DNA of 6,621 nt, taken from assembly GCA_947503585.1 (NCBI GenBank), contig CANNEJ010000083.1, positions 1-6,621 on the forward strand. The letters are read 5' to 3'. A model generated the notes under the pieces. The model was not told the DNA's origin. It saw only the letters and a list, made by a program, of their open reading frames with translations, and searched no databases. The position numbers were made by a program, and so were the translations under genes. The DNA comes from Anaerolineales bacterium (GTDB lineage: Bacteria; Chloroflexota; Anaerolineae; Anaerolineales; UBA11657). This document shows, one piece after another, positions 5,283 through 6,621 of the stretch (position 1 is its first letter; the number at the start of each line of letters is the position of its first letter).

Positions 5283-6491
5283 ATGCAAAATATCGAAAGC
5301 GTTGACGGGATTGCGCAACGCATTAACGGCATGGCGCTTCGCATTTCAAAGATGCAGGCAGATGAGCTGTATTTTTACAATATGCCGATCACCGAAATAC
5401 ATGGCAGTGCCGAAGTGGTTGTTAACGGCCGCAAGATGTTGATGTTTGCGTCTTACGGTTACTCCGGTTTACTGGGGCATCCGCGCATTAATGAAGCTGC
5501 CAAGAGCGCCATCGACCGCTACGGCACCGGCACGCACGGTGTGCGCCTGCTGGCCGGCACGCTGGATTTGCATCGCGACCTTGAGGCAACGATCGCCAAG
5601 TTCAAGGGCGCAGACGATGCAATCACATTCAGCAGCGGCTATGTGACAAACCTTGCGGTCATCTCCTGTCTTGTGGGCCGTCATGATCTGGTGCTGTGCG
5701 ACAAGTTTGATCATGCCAGCATCTTGGACGGGTGTGTGCTGGCGGGCGCCGAGCTTAAGCGCTTTCGCCACAACGACATGGGGCATCTTGAAGCGCTGCT
5801 GCAGAAAAATGCGCACCGCCCCACCAAGCTTGTGATTGTTGATTCGGTGTTTAGCATGGATGGCGACATTATTGACCTGCCGGCCACGATTGCGCTGTGC
5901 CGCAAATACAAGGCGTACCTGATGGTGGATGAGGCGCACTCGATTGGCGTGCTGGGGGCGACGGGGCGCGGGATCGAGGAGCACTTTGGCTTGCACGATG
6001 GCATTGATGTGAAGATGGGCACGCTCAGCAAGACCATTCCCAGCGTGGGCGGCTACGCTGCCGGCAGTTGCACGCTTGTCAATCTGCTGCGCCATGCGGC
6101 GCGCGGGTTCATCTTTTCGGCGGCGCTGCCGCCGGCTCAGGCTGCGGCAGCGCGCGCCGCGTTTGAGGTGATTTTGGATGAGCCTGAACGCGTCGTGCGC
6201 TTGCGCGAAAATTCCGTTCTGTTCCGCGACAGTTTGAAGCGCATGGGCTACGACACCATGCAGAGCGAGACTGCAATCGTGCCGGTGTTATGCGGCGCAG
6301 ACGATCTGGCATACAGCCTGGTGCGGGCCTGCCAGCAGCGCGGCGTGTTTGCCCTGCCGGTGGTTGCGCCTGCAGTGCCGGAAGGTACAGCGCGACTGCG
6401 CGCCACTGTTACAGCCGGTCACAGCAAGGCGCAGATCGAAACCGCGCTCGAAGTGTTTGAAGCTGCGGGCAAAGAAGTCGGCCTGCTCTAA
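5283..6491 (+). CDS. PLP-dependent alpha-oxoamine synthase family enzyme (KBL/BioF/SPT-like)
   Basis: A fold-type I pyridoxal-phosphate enzyme of the family that condenses an acyl-CoA (or acyl-ACP) with an amino acid, with release of CO2 in most members; relatives are BioF, Kbl, HemA and serine palmitoyltransferase. The 402 residues are full length. Visible active-site features are the substrate loop SYGYSGLLGHP (57-67), GTGTHGVRLLAGTLDLHRDLE (start at 81), the ring-stacking His144 in DKFDHASILDG, Asp216 and His219 in VDEAHSIGVLG, and Schiff-base Lys250 in GTLSKTIPSVGGY. The canonical SYNYLGL-type loop has Asn where this protein has Gly59, and Leu where it has Ser61, so the exact substrate should not be copied from BioF or Kbl. 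The start is the ATG at 5283 with AGG at 5274-5276 as a weak ribosome site; a TTG at 5277 abuts AGG and is unlikely. It lies 47 nt after ligA on the same strand. No biotin, threonine-degradation or sphingolipid genes are nearby to fix the pathway. Confidence 0.9.
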   Translation: MQNIESVDGIAQRINGMALRISKMQADELYFYNMPITEIHGSAEVVVNGRKMLMFASYGYSGLLGHPRINEAAKSAIDRYGTGTHGVRLLAGTLDLHRDLEATIAKFKGADDAITFSSGYVTNLAVISCLVGRHDLVLCDKFDHASILDGCVLAGAELKRFRHNDMGHLEALLQKNAHRPTKLVIVDSVFSMDGDIIDLPATIALCRKYKAYLMVDEAHSIGVLGATGRGIEEHFGLHDGIDVKMGTLSKTIPSVGGYAAGSCTLVNLLRHAARGFIFSAALPPAQAAAARAAFEVILDEPERVVRLRENSVLFRDSLKRMGYDTMQSETAIVPVLCGADDLAYSLVRACQQRGVFALPVVAPAVPEGTARLRATVTAGHSKAQIETALEVFEAAGKEVGLL

Positions 6492-6527
6492 GGCACTGCG
6501 CGCGGCTGGTTGCGCCGTTAAAACATC

Positions 6528-6621
6528 TTGGCAATTCTGGTCCTCAAGCCTGGCCGCGAGAAGTCGGTGTTGCGCATGCACCCTTGGATATTCTCCGGGG
6601 CTGTGGAGCGTGTGGATTGGC
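6528..6621 (+). CDS. RlmI-like class I SAM-dependent rRNA methyltransferase, N-terminal fragment (runs off right edge)
   Basis: Only about 31 codons are visible. From a TTG at 6528 the frame reads AILVLKPGREKSVLR, then MHPWIFSGAVERVDW. The LKPGREKS-x(n)-HPWIFSGA pattern is typical of the N-terminal PUA domain of RlmI/YccW-type 23S rRNA (cytosine-C5) methyltransferases, which methylate rRNA using S-adenosylmethionine. The frame is closed just upstream by TAA at 6519-6521, so the start must be the TTG at 6528 or a poorer codon. The ATG at 6576 would delete the conserved LKPGREKS segment. No Shine-Dalgarno is evident. It follows the PLP enzyme by 36 nt and could share its transcript. The methyltransferase domain itself is outside the window, so the assignment rests on the PUA segment. 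Confidence 0.75.
   Translation, partial: MAILVLKPGREKSVLRMHPWIFSGAVERVDW

Overview
The window is GC-rich, densely coded bacterial DNA with no mobile elements, tRNA, rRNA or CRISPR. The gene set and the wording of several proteins suggest Chloroflexota (an MshA-like GT4 glycosyltransferase, a Trp/His/Cys-rich conserved protein of a type I associate with that phylum, and a 674-residue LigA). This assignment is an inference from remembered family resemblance, not a database result.

Layout, left to right. A plus-strand pair comes first: the C-terminal part of a GT4 glycosyltransferase (2-916, cut by the left edge) and a LysE-family membrane exporter (913-1566) that overlaps it by 4 bases. Converging on these from the right is a minus-strand pair: a DsbA/FrnE-like thiol oxidoreductase (3145-2522), followed 27 bases later by a conserved protein of unknown function (2494-1577). 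A short divergent promoter region (3146-3210) separates this pair from a second plus-strand group. That group holds NAD-dependent DNA ligase ligA (3211-5235), an alpha-oxoamine synthase family PLP enzyme (5283-6491), and the first codons of an RlmI-type 23S rRNA methyltransferase (6528 to the right edge).

The main discovery is in the DsbA-like gene. A conventional gene call starts at the ATG at 3094 and loses the catalytic motif. The same frame continues upstream through one TGA (3109-3107) to an ATG at 3145. The added residues are a typical FrnE/DsbA N-terminus in which the TGA sits exactly at the first cysteine of the CPWC redox motif, giving U-P-W-C. Beginning 18 nt downstream of the UGA is a perfect 7-bp hairpin with loop GGUCU, the core of the loop of the classical E. 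coli fdhF SECIS. The gene is therefore very probably a selenoprotein with Sec at residue 13, not a truncated pseudogene.

The other genes are ordinary housekeeping or metabolic functions. Points of interest among them are an apparently leaderless ligA transcript, nearly superimposed divergent -10 elements, a possible translation-coupling hairpin around the TTG start of the unknown gene, and a non-canonical N-terminal active-site loop in the PLP enzyme. No gene-free stretch exceeds about 70 bases.
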